Below, one piece after another: positions 1 through 13,839 of a stretch of DNA of 64,000 bases. Each line of letters opens with the position of its first letter. The stretch's first letter is position 1. The stretch is from positions 13,055,378-13,119,377 of the forward strand of contig NC_133906.1 in assembly GCF_964199755.1 (NCBI RefSeq). Direction: 5' to 3'. A program made the position numbers and the translations under genes. Source of the DNA: Larus michahellis (Eukaryota > Chordata > Aves > Charadriiformes > Laridae). A model generated the notes under the pieces. It made no database searches and was not told where the DNA came from. It saw only the letters and a program-made list of their open reading frames with translations.

Positions 1-3000
1 TGCCAGAAAAACACAAAAGAGGATCTGAGGCAGCTCAGAGGATGCATATGGCTTGTGTAGGTGGAGAAAGCTAAGAGACTGTTACTTTGGGTAGGAAGTG
101 GATTTTCTCTCTCCTATAATCTTGTTAAATTACCCTGTTTTTAAATCAATGATTTATATCTCTCTCTTCAAATCCAGAGGGGGGGGAAAAAAAAAACCTC
201 TCTAAACAGCAAGTATGTGACAAGCAATACATTTTCACTTTCGTTTATCCTCACATTGCAAAGTTCACTCAGCTAACCAAAAGTGTTAAAGGAAAATACT
301 GGGAAGGACCAGTTAAAAAGAAAAACTTGGCTGAAATGAGATGGAAAACAGATTTCCCGAGTTAGGTAAGTATCAGAAAATAATACATAATGTTAGACAT
401 CTGAAAAAGGAAGTAGGAAAATATTTAGGAATTTGCATAACCATTTGCAGCCTAAGAAAAGCACAGAAAAACAGTTTCATTACAAAAGAATATTTGAAAT
501 AGGCAGCCGTGCCGGGAGGTGCTGCGCACCGTCATCCTCACCGAGAAATGGCAATTCCCTGTGCACAGCACTGGTTTTCTTGCAAGTGCCTGTGTATAAG
601 TGGCTGAGGATTCCCAAACAGATTGCCATTTGCGGTGCTTGCTGTCAGAGTTTCAGGGAGTCTCCCCTCCCCTTTACATCAGTTTTGCATCTGTGTAGGT
701 CTAGCAGCTTCCATGGGGAATCATCTCTTAGCAACACTCACGAAAATAAAATGAAACAAAATAAAACCCCTCACAGACCTGAGACAGAGGCCACGCTGCA
801 GCCCACCTGCAACGGGTGGCGCTTGGGAATTTACACCAACAGCCGCGGATTTTCAGGTGGGGAAAAGGGGAAAAAACCAAAACACCTAAAATCTCTACTT
901 AGTAGAGTTATATACGCTCTCCCAGCAAACTGCAAGGAAATACCAGCAACCTCAGCACTTCTGGGCACACCACCACCACCTTCAGCTGCGACCACCACCC
1001 CAGGGAGCAGGGCGAGGAAAACGCAGGGCTGGGAGAGCTGCTGCCGCTGGGATGCATTTCCCCCGGTGCGTGGTCCCATGGCAGGACCCCCCCAGAGGGC
1101 CGGCATGCACCACACTCACCACAGCTTTGGGATGCAGCGCTGGGACGAGTTTCCAAATGAAGGCCAATGTCCATGGGTGGAAACCCAGCAGCTTGGCGGG
1201 CACGATGCTTCGCGGCCGTGCAAACCAGGCTGCTCCCAATGGCCCAGGGAGTGCTGGTTACCCCTGCACCTAATAAAGGTCACCATCTGAAACGCTGACA
1301 GGATGCCAGGCTTTACGCCTGTCAGCTCAAACGCTATAGACCCTTTGGAGGCAGACGTGCATGGCCCAGCTGCCTCTCCTGTGCCGGCGTCCTGCTGTGC
1401 CGGCTGCTCCAGGTGATGCCGAGGGCAGTGCCGTGGGAATCGGGAATCAGGTGCAGAAAAGCAGGTTTTGATGAAAGCATTGCTGCAACAACACAGGGGC
1501 AAGAGCTGGGCAAGGCACCGCATGCCATGGCCGAGCCCCCCTGCAGCGTGCCATGCTGTGCTGCGGGCACAGCCACGCGATTTCCTGCAATACGTGAGGA
1601 TTTGTCCTTGGGGGTGCAGGCAAGTGGCGGCAGGGACGGCAGCCCACGCTGCCACCCCGGCACATGTGCAGCCCGAACATCAAAGCCTCTTCCCCGCAGT
1701 GGCGTCTTTCTCCTCTCCCCCTCAACCCAGCCACTATTAAGTGTCCCAAACCCGTTAAGCTCGATACGGCCAAAACTGGAACAAGTCAGAATGATTTAAG
1801 AGGTACCAAGGTTGGCATCTGGGGACAGTTTGTCCTTGCTGAGCTCTGAGGAAAAGTCTTGTTTTGTTTGTTTATACGGAAGCTTTATTTTCCCCTTGCA
1901 GCCTGCAACTTGCGCAGCAAGCCCTGCCAAGGGGTACGAGTCGTCTCCGGGCTGAGGGACAGGACCCTGCAGCTGACCACAGCACAGCCCCCGATTTTCA
2001 TGGCCCAACACAGGCTGCTCCAGCTTTTTAAGCTCAGAGAAGCATGAAAACTCCCCACATCAGAGCCAAGAAATTGCCTTACATTAAATGATTGTGTCCG
2101 TTCCCGTGGAGGAGACGCATGACGTGTTTTGGGTGGTGTCCCCCTTGCCTCTTCAAAGCAGGGTTCAAATGACTCTGAAGGGTCTGAACCTGTGTGTAGG
2201 CCGGTGGTGAGTCTCTCCCCTTGCTCTGGGGGACACCACAGAGCATGACCCAACCACTTTAAATCTATCAAATTAACATCTCATCTACCTTTCCATTTCT
2301 GAATGCCCCACCTTGGTGCTGCCATCGAACACCAAGTCTTCGCTACTGCCCCAGGAGCAAACAGCTCTGTCCTACCACCCAAATGCCCAGCGTTTGGGAG
2401 AGGAGAAGAGAGGAGCCAGGAGGAAGCACTGACATCATGGACAGACATCTGCAGCTCTGCTGACTCACCGCTTTCCCCCCCAGCCTCCAGCAGGGAAAAC
2501 ACATCCCAGCACCGAGAGCCTTTCCCACTGCAGCCCACGTTACTGTTGGTAGACCCACAGCTGAGCAAGACGTGGGGGAACACAGAAGAGCCCCTTTTCT
2601 ATTTCTGGACCCTGGGTGAGACGGATGGAAATCACAAGGCTCCCAGTTCCCGTGGGAAGCCATTAATAACCTCCTAAATGCCCGTCACATCCTTTAACGT
2701 GTATGCTATTATGGAATGCTGAGAGAGAAGCTGTTGGGTTGGTAAGCCCGTGGGGCTCCTTCCCCCGCGCTGCCCACCAGGCACTGCCGGGACAGTCCTG
2801 CCGTGCCCCAGCCCAAGACGTGACTGTGCAAATGTCCCCACTGCTGACGGCGTATTTGGAAAGGAAATCCTCCCGCACAGCCTCGATGGCCGCGAGGGAA
2901 ATAAAGCCAACGGTTCACTGAGACATGCCCGCTTCATTCCAATTTATATAAAGAGCTTATATTAAAGGATCTCACTTAGATGTAAATCCCCTTTTGTAAA

Positions 3001-5273
3001 CAAACCTTACGGGTCTCAGCCCCAGTCTCTAAAGAAAGTTCCAATCTGATTAGTTACTCTACATGCTTTAAATCCCCCCTTATAGTTACAAATAAATAAA
3101 ACTGTAAACTATCTTTTCGCTGAGACATATTAAACACTTACTGAATTTCACCTTGAGGTGCCCTTTGCAGTGATATTTAGTGAAAGCGGGATCTTGCTGG
3201 GTGAAAGACAAGTAATTTAATTTGTTTCATTGCAGTAGTTGTTCTCCAGACCACCGCCCACACACCACAGTTCGAGACCTCCACAACAGTACAGCACACA
3301 CTGAATTTTCTCTCCCACATACGCACCACTGTTGACTATTTTTGGATGACTGCCTAAACCAAAAAGCACAGCGCAAGGTGCATAGTTCAGTATATAAAAA
3401 AACAGGAGACTGAGTTAATGAGAAGGGCGTCCAGCAATAGTTTTCCAACTTTGCCCTGGGAAGCATCTGTGGGAAAAGCGCTTCATTTAGGTGAGCTTAC
3501 CTGGGTGGGACAAGGATTGAGCATTGCTGCAGGACCTATACACGCTTGTTGACTCTATGAACCCTGGAAAAGCAGCCGGATGAGGAACCACCATCACCCC
3601 TACACAGGAAATGTATTTGTTGGCTGATGGTTTAAACCTGGTTAGAAGCAAACGGATCCACGGGCTGCTCCTCCGCAGCTCAAGGAACGCCAAGGAAACT
3701 CTCCCAGCTCCTTTGAGCGTGAGCCTTTCACCCTTCCATCAGTATCCGCTTTCTTCTCTCAGATAATTAATTTGTCGTCTTGGTCTTTACACTTCCATTT
3801 GAAGAGACAAGCCTGAAAGCTCCCAAAATTGTAGCCCAGCCTGGCGAAACTGTTAAGCACTGTACATCCCTGCCCCTTTTAATTTCAGCCCTGGGCCCCT
3901 CTCTGCTCCCCACAGCAGTGAAGTGGTTCCCGGTCACCTCAGTGGGCACATGCCCATCAGTAAAGAGGGTTTGATCCTGGGTCAAAAATAGCCTAACTTC
4001 TTTCCCTTGCCTCATACACCACTTTTTTACTATACTGTTTAAAAAATAGGCAGAGAGAAGCAGGAAAATTATCAAACTATGAGAGCTAATGGAATATTAA
4101 GAAGTACACATGTCATTTATTTGGGTTTCTTCCCTGTCTTTATAAGTAAAGCTGAGACCCTAGAGGGTACCTGGGGTGGTCATACGGAGGCGCTGGGTTT
4201 GCTTCTCTTTTCTTGCTTAGAGTCAGACCCACAATCTTTGCTCAGGAAGAAAGGTCCCTTTCCAATAACGGGAATCTCCCAAACATGGATTAAATATTTT
4301 GGCCCTGCAATAGAAAACAGTAAGAGATGCATTTCTGGAAGAAAAAGAGGAGGAAAAAAAAAAAAAAGCTTTTCATTAAAGGTGAGCCCAGTTCCCCAGG
4401 AGGTTTCCATAGATGGAAATTCAACTCCTTGTCCAGGAGCTGCAGTTTGTCAGAGGCAGGCACTGGGAGAAGAAAAGGAGAAATCATCTCGAACCTGTTG
4501 ACAGAGCAGGATACACACATGTGGCCATCACGTCTCATTGCTGTCCTTCCCCAGGGGTGAGCAGCTCTTCTGTCAGCCCAGGGCTCCCCAGCCGCTGCAG
4601 AACAAGTATCTCCCCCTCGGCCTGGAGGTAACAGAATGGGAAGGTTTGGTCTTACGTGAAATTCATCACAGAAAGTGCAATTGTGGGTGCCCCGTATACC
4701 TGTGTGCGGGGCAGAGCTCCTGGAAGCTGCCAAGCTGCACCGAAACTGGTGCAAGTAAAGGAGGAGACTGATGGCAAGAGAAGAGCCAGTGCTGGGAACC
4801 CTCATGATTTTGGCATTGAAAGCGTTACAGAAAACATGCCATCAAGTTCCTCTGAGGCCTTAATGTCCCTCCCCCCAACCTTCTTTTGATTTTGATCCCC
4901 TCCTTTCCTCGCATCCTTTGAACTTTTTAAAAGGCGCTTTGAAGACATGTCATAAAGCAGCATTTTCTTTCAGGGTCTCCTCTTTGATGCTCCTCCTGCT
5001 GCTGCGTGTGAAGTGCAGCCTCACAGGATGCGGGAGCCGGAGGAGCCGAAAGCCGTGACGGAAGGAATGGAGAGAAAAGTAAAAGTGTGGACACGGTGTT
5101 TGTCAGCAACTCGCTGGGGACACACAGGCAGACACAGGCAGCAGCCCTCATTCTTGACGAACATGCTGAGTTCTGGGCTCTAGGACCTGGTGGGAGGATA
5201 CCCAACCTTCTCCTCCCCAGGCACCACAGGCGGGCAAAGAGAGAGGGGAAACAGAGGAGCCACTGGCTGGGAA
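1..5273. other. Intergenic DNA, no gene recognised
   Basis: No exon, RNA gene or known repeat is recognisable here. The stretch alternates between AT-rich DNA (about 1-480 and 2940-3480) and GC-richer DNA with scattered CpGs (about 950-1700). A 285-codon frame (433-1290, +) is open but has no domain, no repeat structure and a low-complexity, Pro/Ser/Cys-mixed composition, so I treat it as a chance frame. By known synteny this side should lead toward FGF1, but nothing of FGF1 is visible. Confidence 0.6.
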
Positions 5274-5395
5274 GTCATAGAATGTGTTGGATTGGAAGGG
5301 ACATTTAAAGGCCATCTAGTTCAACCCCCCTGCAGTCAGCAGGGGCATCTTTAACTAGATCAGGTTGCTCAGAGCCTCATCAAGCTTCATCCTTC
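5274..5395 (-). mobile_element. CR1 LINE 3'-end fragment
   Basis: The stretch begins with the reverse complement of the CR1 terminus (tcatagaatg), followed by the typical ttggaaggga and catctagttcaac blocks and the caggttgctcagagcc block. The element therefore lies on the minus strand, and its 3' end is at the left. Only about 120 bp is kept: the 5' side fades into unrelated sequence near 5395. No reading frame survives. The CR1 family is clear; the subfamily is not. Confidence 0.85.
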
Positions 5396-6902
5396 ATCCC
5401 AAGTCCTTCATGCCAAAGGCCATCCCCATCTCCCACCTACCCCCGAGATCTAGGAAGACAATGCCAGAAGAGGCAGCTGACCCCGGGGAAGAAGGGATGA
5501 GCAGCACACGCTTAGGTCCTGTCCCTGCTCCTGACTGTCTGCCTCCCACCGGGGGGATTTAATTTGGCCTCTCTGTATCCAAAACCACAATGCCGCCAGC
5601 TTGTCTGGGCTGGCCAAAGGCAACTGCCCGGCCCAAATCAGTCCTATTACAAGAGCAGCTCTTCAGCCAATAACCCAATTATTCTAAAGAGAGAAGACAC
5701 ACGGCTATTTTGAAGTAGTTGCTAGATGCAAGATTTACGGTATTATTAACTCTATTCACTGGTTATTCTATCTCAAATCTGTGTCACTTACATTTAAATA
5801 AATCCTGGTGCCCTCTTTTATAATTTTTTTTTAAATCTCAGGAGATGGAGATATTCTTAAAGTCCTGAAAGTGGGGATCCTATGGCATGGGCAAAATCTT
5901 AATTTAAGTTTTAAAAGGATTTCTAACCGCAATGGTTAGTACAGAACAACTGAAAATAAAAAAGCTGAAAACACACAAAAACTAATTAAATGATAATAAT
6001 AATGAACTAATGCAAGTAAATAGAAACGTATTGCAGGTTTAAGTGTTATGAACTCTAACCCTTGAATTCTAACCCAATCCTCTGATGTGGAGATACATCC
6101 CAACTCCCAGTATTTGAGCAGTTTGATACTGAAATGTCACCACAAGCTGCGCTGGACGTCCTTGACCCCAACCAACCCTCCCCACTCCCGAAGCGCTGAG
6201 CCCTGAGGGTCCCCGGGGGGGTTCTGTTACACAAACCCCAGTGCCCAGCAGCCAGGCAGGACGGGGATGGGCTGCTTCTTCTTGTGAAAAACCCACCCCA
6301 ACACGCAAGGAAGAGATTTCTTCTTCTGAAGAGGGATGGCTCGAACGTGATGCTAACTATTTGCCATGACAGATAGCGCCTGTGCCACGTGCTGTGGGAT
6401 CGCCACTGGGTGTTATTGGATCTGCCTGTCAGGGGGAGACAGAAAGACCAAAGAAAGGATTACATGCGACCATATAATTCTGCATTTACAGCTACTTAAA
6501 TAGAGAATCTGTGCTACAGGATTATATACACTTGATATTTCCTGGATCAGGCAGACTGTGTAATTCATTGTGATCAAAGTTACAAGGAGGGTTTTTTTTC
6601 TTAAAAAACAAAAAAAAAACAAAGAAAAAAAAAAACACAAAAAAGCCCCCTCCTTCTAAATAACTCTGCCAGCAAACAGGTGTTATTCCACCAAATCGCA
6701 CTAACTTTATTTCTCCCAGCATCAAGGAGTCTCCCCTCACTCTTAGAAGCCAAAGTCACAGTCTCCCCGTCCCCCCGCTCCCCCACTGCTGGGCCACCTC
6801 TGCCATCAACTCCCATCATGCCCATCCGCGGGGCTGTGCCTGTGCAGCACGTGGGACGCACAGGTTCGGCCCTGAGCGGGAGTGGGAAAGCAAAGTAAGT
6901 AA
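5396..6902. other. Intergenic DNA with AT-rich and A-rich stretches
   Basis: No gene is seen. Positions 5690-6060 are strongly AT-rich with TAAT-type cores. Positions 6592-6646 hold a T run followed by an A-rich low-complexity tract interrupted by C (A8-10 blocks), a likely slippage-prone or retroposon-tail-like sequence, although no retroposon body is recognisable next to it. Confidence 0.5.
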
Positions 6903-7142
6903 AGTTTAGATTAAATATTCTATATTTATATTAGATAGGAAGAAATTGTTTGCTATGAGGGTGGTGAGCCCCTGGCCCAGGTTGCCCAGAGAAGCTGTGG
7001 CTGCCCCATCCCTGGAGGGGTTCAAGGCCAGGTTGGACGGGGCTTGGAGTAACCTGGTGTGGTGGGAGGTGTCCCTGCCCAGGGCAGGGGGTGGCACTGG
7101 GTGGGCTTTAAGGTGCCTTCCAACCCAAACCATTCTATGAGT
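6903..7142 (+). mobile_element. CR1 LINE 3' end (C-terminal RT tail plus 3' terminus)
   Basis: The sequence from about 6950 reads in frame as the conserved end of CR1 ORF2 (RVVSPWPRLPREA followed by PSLEGFKARLDGAW), then the 3' UTR, closing with the CR1 terminus ccattctatgag at about 7130-7140. It lies on the plus strand and is strongly 5'-truncated. At the left edge an AT-rich stretch (about 6912-6935) interrupts the usual TTTAGATT...TAGGAAGAAATT spacing. It belongs to the same subfamily as the copy at 60.3 kb, with an almost identical peptide. Confidence 0.88.
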
Positions 7143-10100
7143 CCATAACCCCAGCTGTACCATCCGCTAATGCACCCTGCCCAGGTCCTGTCACAGGCAG
7201 CTCTGCTCATAGGGCCAACTCATGCTCTAGTGGAAAGAAGAATTTAAATAGATCCCGGCACTTCCCGCTGATGCCGAAAGCAGCGGAGCTGGGAGCTGCC
7301 TGCGATAACAGCAACTGCCCAAGCAGAAGGAAGCGGATGCCCCAGCACCAGCTCTTCACCCCCAGCAAAGCGCATTTCTCCCATCGCACTTTCCATATTA
7401 AAATATCTTCCCCTCAAACTAGATGGCTCAGAGCTGCAGCCCAAGGTGACTTTTTTTTATTCCCCCCCCCACCCGAGTTTCCTTCTGAATTAGACTTGGA
7501 CATTTCTGCGGCGAAGCTGTTTTTGCGGCGCAGGCCTCCTCCGTGGCACGACGCCACCGGCCGGAGCCGCTCAACTTTATTTAACCTTTGTGTAGGGAAT
7601 TGCATTAACTCATCGCAAGAGAACCTCTAGGCAAGGGAGAAACAGATGTTCAGGCATTAGATAAGCTATAAGCAAGTCCGCGGTGGTTATCAGCAGGGAT
7701 GTGGGGTTGGTTTTGGTTTTGTTATTTTTAAAGGCTGACCAGTGGTAGGAGTTATTCGGAAATAAGTGCAAATTATCCTGAAAACTGCTTGAGGGGCTTT
7801 TGAAAGAATGTTTTTCCTCAGTTGCTCCTTTTTACCTGCAATACCAATTACTTTTTTTTTTTTTTAATGTTTTTTTAAATTACAGCCAAGTATCTGCTCC
7901 TGAGACTGAATGCAGACGCAGCTGGAACAGGAAATTTTAACTTGCTTCCAACCTGGGAATTTTGCACTTTAAACTTGAGATAAGGGGAGAACTTTGTTTT
8001 AAAGACACATGTCCCCTAACAAAAGATAAATATATTTCCAAAGGGGCCACCCCACGGTGCTCCTGAGAAACCAGTACTGCAGAAAATCGCGAAGTCTAAA
8101 TAGCTATTACGGTTCTACTGTGCATTTATTAAGTTATCCCCATTTAATACACTCCTCCCTGCTTGGTCTTTAAAAAAAACCCACTACAATATCCATGTTC
8201 AAATTATTTCTCTTGATTTTGTCCGATTTGTCGGGCATCTGTTGGTTATGCTAGGAGCTCAATCTCTCTGCTCTGCAATTTAAGCCAGAGCAGGTCTCTG
8301 GAGGTAAAATCTGGCCGTTGCTTCTCACGAACAGTGTGTACACAGACACACTTGCACCCAGGTGGAACCTTGCATTGGAGTTTTTCAAAGTGCTTAATGT
8401 GCAGCCATTAATTTCCCTGCTTGCACTGCTCAGAGATGTGGGTTTAAGCCAACTTACTGAAACCCCGCACAAACCACAAAGTTGCTTGCATTTCAATCAA
8501 TAACTGGCTGACTTTTTATGTAGATAAAAACTGAACTATTGCATTACCCTGCATTAACTGCATCCATTGACAGATGAGTTCTGGTGAATCCCCACACAGC
8601 ATTTATAAGTTACTGCCCTGACCGATGTTAGCAGGACCAAACTTTCAGTCTACAGAGAAAATAACTTGGCCAAAGCCACTCATACACACAACTCCACAGA
8701 CCTCAGAATTCATGGATAAAGGAATTGTAATTGTGACTCAGCAACATGGTTAAGCTTCAATTTAAGTATACATATATACACACACACTCAAAGGAGAATG
8801 AGATTCGGGGCTGATAGCCCCTCTGTGCTTAGGATTGTCCTCTTAAAGTGTTCAAAAGAGAGGCCAGGCCCTTTGTGATGCCATGCGTTGTCAACGCCCA
8901 AGCAAAGCAATAGCCGTCCTACCCAGAAGATCTTACAGAGGACAAGCAAATCGGGCAAAGCAGCCACGGCTCTTCTGGGTGCACCCAAGCACCAAGCGCC
9001 GCGGCGGCCTGGCTCCTTCGGCAGCAGCTACCTTCACACAAGCAGGCTTGAGTAAAGTGACCAAAGAGAAAAATTTTACATAGTTAAGTGAAAAACGAGT
9101 GTTTCGTGAGGGGCATTTTGTGTTACTAACCTACAGCAGAATTTAAGGCGCGTTCAAACATCTAAAGCTACAAACATAAAAGCTGGCGCTGCCGAGAAAC
9201 CCGGTGCCCAGCCTGCCTGCGTCTTAGCTACCCAAACATCATCTAAACCTCAAGCCCTGAGGTTTTCACCCTCTGCAAGCTCTGCTCTCCCGCTTTCATG
9301 GGGCATCTCCCCCGTATTGCTCCGTTGGCCCCAGAGCTTCCCAAGGACCTTCACCAAGAGGAAGGCAGGGACGGAGAGAGCTCGGCGGCCTCCCTGCTAC
9401 CGCCAAACCCACTCTTCAGCAAACTAGGTCAAATTCTAATGCTTTGCTCTCAGCTGAAGGTCACTACTGTCTCCCCAGCCTGCGCTGGGCCAGCTAAAAT
9501 GTATTTACATTGAGAAGATGCAGAGAGGTTTTGGAGCTGGAAGTGGTTAGAGGAAAAACAGGCTGTTAAAGAGAACATGTGCATGAGCGTGCATCTAAAA
9601 TGGTGAATGCAGAGGGAGGAAAGAATTAAAAAAAAAAACAAGTCATCAGACATTTCCCTCAAAGGGCAAGAGCACCAGCCCTGCCTTCCTCCCTCCTGGT
9701 CAATGGCTTGTAGGTGTTCCTGGTACAAACTACAGCATTCACTAGAGGTAAAGGTCTTGGATAACATTTGCAGAGCACTTTGACACAGAAAGCCCAAATC
9801 CCCCTATATGGAGGCAAAGTCTGACAAAAGCATAATGGAAATAGGCTTCCGACGGACAAAAAAAAGTGACTCCCTGGCACACACACAAGCCCACGCAAAC
9901 TTTCCGGCCTGCCCTCCAAGTGTGAGTACTGGTGTTTCCATTAAGCGCCTGAAAGCTCAGAAAGCATCCGGAGAAAAAGTAAACTCACGATTAGACCGAG
10001 CATGACTTTTTGCTTGAATTTCTGCAGAATTATTACAAGTAGTTTTACAATAGGATCGAGGATCACTCTGTAAATTTGAGTGGCTCTTCCGACCGCCATA

Positions 10101-10379
10101 CAGATAGGAATACAGATTTATCCATCTGAGAGTATTTGTCTAAAATTATTGCTGTCAAGATCTGTGTGAGGAGACAGCATACAGAGGAAGGTTGGAAACA
10201 GCCCTAGAGCCACACTGAACTTTGGGAAAGCCCAAATCTGGACCACGCTGCCTCCCCTGCCCTGTCTCCCCAGCATGACCCCACTACCACGGTGGGGACA
10301 CATCCTGACATGGGGGTTGCATCATGGCCATCATTCACACATTATACAGACCAGGTCTTCTGTCCCGACAGCATGGCTG
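7143..10379. other. Intergenic DNA, possible conserved block at 7570-8030
   Basis: No gene is seen. Positions 7570-8030 are AT-balanced, free of repeats, and carry dense TAAT/TTTATT/GATAA-like cores, which is the look of a conserved non-coding element; this is unproven. A (TA/CA) microsatellite of about 20 bp lies at 8768-8790. Confidence 0.4.
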
Positions 10380-10770
10380 TGAAAGTTATAGCATCGCCTG
10401 CACAGGAAAGCTACGTTAGAAGACTAATTAATGTATTTTGGCTGTCTTCTAATGAAACTCGGCAGCTGGAAGCAGGCATGGAGCCAGCGCCACGTGACCG
10501 CTCAGTACTTCCTTGGACACGTTTCAGGAATCTCTTTGCTGATGTATCCAGTTGTCCTGCACAACTTCCCCCCCCACCCTCCCCGAACTGAACTAATCAA
10601 TGTCTGTCTGCTCGATATCATGGAGGGACAGGGAGAAACGCGCACAGACAAGCTGTTGTACATCAACCTCTGTATTATAAATATGCTGGTGATAGAGCTA
10701 TACACAGTATTTTACTCCACCATTTATCTTCACGCAAGCAGAAAGGCTGTAAGCGGATGAGTGTCTGCCA
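10380..10770. other. Candidate conserved non-coding element
   Basis: This block is complex, repeat-free sequence with homeobox-like ACTAATTAATG, an E-box-like CACGTG core (gccacgtgaccg at about 10490-10501) and several ATAAA/TTATAA cores, ending at gccatgg near 10772. Short open frames cross it but have no recognisable domain. I infer a possible distal regulatory element only from texture. Its target, if any, would most simply be SPRY4 or FGF1. Confidence 0.25.
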
Positions 10771-13700
10771 TGGAGAGCAGTTTTAAGTGAGGTTATTGCA
10801 TTCTTGACTTAAGCCCATTTTTCTGGTTTCCATGCAAACGTCAATGAATTTTAAAAGGGAGCATTCAGTCCAGACCTTCCGATTCAGACAAAATACAGTA
10901 TCTCTCTATATGGGGATTATACTCTTGCTTGGCAGAGGGATGAATCCAATGGATTTCTCCTGCCTCTCACAGTTAGGACCCCGGACTGTCTCAAAGCACA
11001 CATCCCCGTTACCTCCACCGTTTGCTGCGGCAGCTCTCACAAGCGCTGGGCAGGAGCGTATATTCTAAATGCATAGGGATGTATATGCTTGCACCTCATA
11101 CATGTATGTACGCACACATACAGGTGTGTGTCCGGGACCAAAGACAACAGGAATGTAAATATATTTTACGCCTAATTATGGAAAGTACTTTGGCAGGAGG
11201 CAGCCAGGGGCACAAAGAGCTACTATTGAGATTCCTCAAGGCATGGCCTCCATTCAGTACACAATCGACAATATTTAGACAGTATGGGCTAGTTCCTTCC
11301 TTCACAAGGTAACTTCCTCCGCCTGGCAGCCCTCAGGCAGGCTATAAAATGACCTTATGTTTAAGGACAGTGTCAAGTTAAATAAGCAGTCAAAGGAAAA
11401 CCGCGCCTGCTCACTCTCCCTGTATCTCCACCCTTGTTTTACGGTTCTCTTCTGCTTTGTCTGCAGAGCACAGGCAGCTTCTCCAGCTGAACGGAGCTGA
11501 AAAGCTGCCGAAGCCGATGCCCCCGCGCTGCCCGGCAGCAGCCTGAGTAATCCCACTGCATGGCACACAGTGGCTGCTCTGAGCAGGCTGGCAAGCAGCA
11601 GGAAGAAAAGTGAAAAGAAATGATGGCATGCAAATTAAAACTTACATATTAATCCCAAAGGAATTTCAGTTTGGGTTCTGCCCCTCTCATGTTGCCCCCT
11701 TCTATGAGATGCCCAAACATTTTCTTGCCTTGCCGCTGTGCAGCTTCACTGGCCATCCCCTCTCGCTGTGCCGTGTCCCGTTCCGATCTGCTACCCGTAA
11801 CTCTCGGTTCCAGACCACAAGGCACATTGGCTTCTGAAAGTCTGGCTCTACAACCAAATAAAAAGCTTTTCATTGACACTCAAACATATGTGCAGCAATT
11901 CAAAAGCCTTATTTTTGTGTTTTACAGTGCTCCCACCTGAATAAATTCATTTTAAGTGCCACTTTTCCATTTGTGCATTATGAAATGTTGGGAGGTCTGG
12001 ATGCCATAGCCAGGTACCAAAAGGCAATATATTTCCCATTGCAGGAGTCTGTTGGTGCTGCTCTAACCCAGAGCCATCCTCCCGCTAAAGCTTTGCGGAG
12101 CTCTGACCCACGCAGCCTCCCAACATGACCAGAGCCCTGCCTTGGACCCGCAGCCACAGACACACAGACAGCCGCACATCCGCCGCTCGCAGGGAGGGAT
12201 GGGCGAGTAGCCTGGTAAGCTGTAAAGCAATGGTGGGACTTGAATGTGACATGTCCCAGTGGAAAAAAAATTACCAATATAAAATTTTTCCTAATCCACC
12301 CACCTTCCTGCTCCCCGCTGGAGCAGAACAGCTCCATTATACCGCGGGGTTTGCTCAAAGCCAGAACCTGCGCGGGGAAAGGAGGGCTTCCCCCGCCCTT
12401 CAGTACACACACACACACAACTCCGATCGGACTGCATTTCTCACAACCACCCAATTTAAATACAGATGTGATTCTGGCCATTTTCAGCTATAAGCACAGC
12501 ATCGCCTTAAATTACATGTGTATCTGTGGGTGTAAATGCCTGTGTATGCAATAGATACAGGTATACTCACCTTACACATTAACGTGTACAACAGAAATCT
12601 GGAGAAATAAAGTAGCATGGGATTGTTGGCTCTGCCTATATTTAATTTTCCAGACATTTTTAATCACGTGGAATGACAGCGTAGGTGTATCAGAGCATCA
12701 CTGTCTACCGATCCAGAGGACAAAGATGCTCCATGTGCACAGCTAAATGATCTGAAGCTCTGTCCGTAGTGGGAACATGTATCACCCTATCAAACACAGA
12801 AAATACCAGCAAGTTCAGCGTCTTTCATAAAGGATTAAAATCCAGATCACAATGACTCCAAAAGCAAGAGGTACTATATAAGCTCGCTTCTACCCATTCA
12901 GTAAATGACAGGTTTGCCCCAGCCCTCGGTAGCTCTCAAGCAAAACACAGAAGGTTTAAGTTTATTCTGCCGGTGCAAGGAAACTTCTGTGAGAAAGCAA
13001 AGAGGCGTCTGGCCGGGAAGGCTGCAGCACATGGTTCCTCACTCCTCGCACATACCAACCTTTCACAGTAATGCAGGGACAGAAGCACTAGGTGGCAAAA
13101 AAAGCCAACAGGTCCTTATTAGCTACACTCTGGAAATGAGCATTAACGTATCTATAAAGTTTCAGGTAGTTTAATAACAACCGCGATGGATATCAGCCCA
13201 TATAGCCATCAGCACGGTTTATTGTTCCCGGTGAAGGAATGGAAACGAGGGCTCACAATCATAGAAAGAAAAGGGGGAGAAAGGGGTTAAACTCCAAACT
13301 GTTACTGAATAAATGTTAGCAAAGTACAAATAGCATCTTGCTGGATTTCTGTGCGCTGTTTCCTTCCTGCTAATGGCAGTGTAATAAAGCATCAAAATAA
13401 ACAGTAATCAAAAAAAAATGGCTAGGATCGGTCTGTATTCCAGATGAGAAACATCTGCAGGGGTAGATCAGCAGATCTTTTCTCTGTTTCCTGGGCAATT
13501 AGTTGGACAATGCTGCATTCTCGTAGGTAAAATTATTCTTCCAGCCTCTTCTATCACTTCATAAATTAAATCAGTATTTTTGGAAAGGAAGGGAAAAAGA
13601 AAAATCAATAAATACCTCTAGATAAATAAGAGCAAAAGACTCCCTTAGATATAGTTTAGATCCCTGCCTTCGCGAACATTTCCTGTACAGCCCTTCTCAT

Positions 13701-13839
13701 CTCTCGCTGCATTTTCTCAAATGGATGGGTGGAAAAAAGAACCCTCAAACACTTTAAAATTTAAAAATAAGAGTATAATTTTTCCTATACTAAAATAAAT
13801 AAGAGAAGGGTAGGGTTAGACCAATGTATTAACTGTCTG
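10771..13839. other. Intergenic DNA, no gene recognised
   Basis: No exon or mobile element is recognised. The stretch includes a short perfect (AC)7 microsatellite at 12405-12419. Everything else is unique-looking, mildly AT-rich sequence. Confidence 0.5.

Noticed and set aside
433-1290. 285-codon open frame (+)
   Set aside because: It is long but has no domain, no signal or membrane pattern, no promoter or splice context, and overlapping open frames occur on both strands in the same CpG-containing region.
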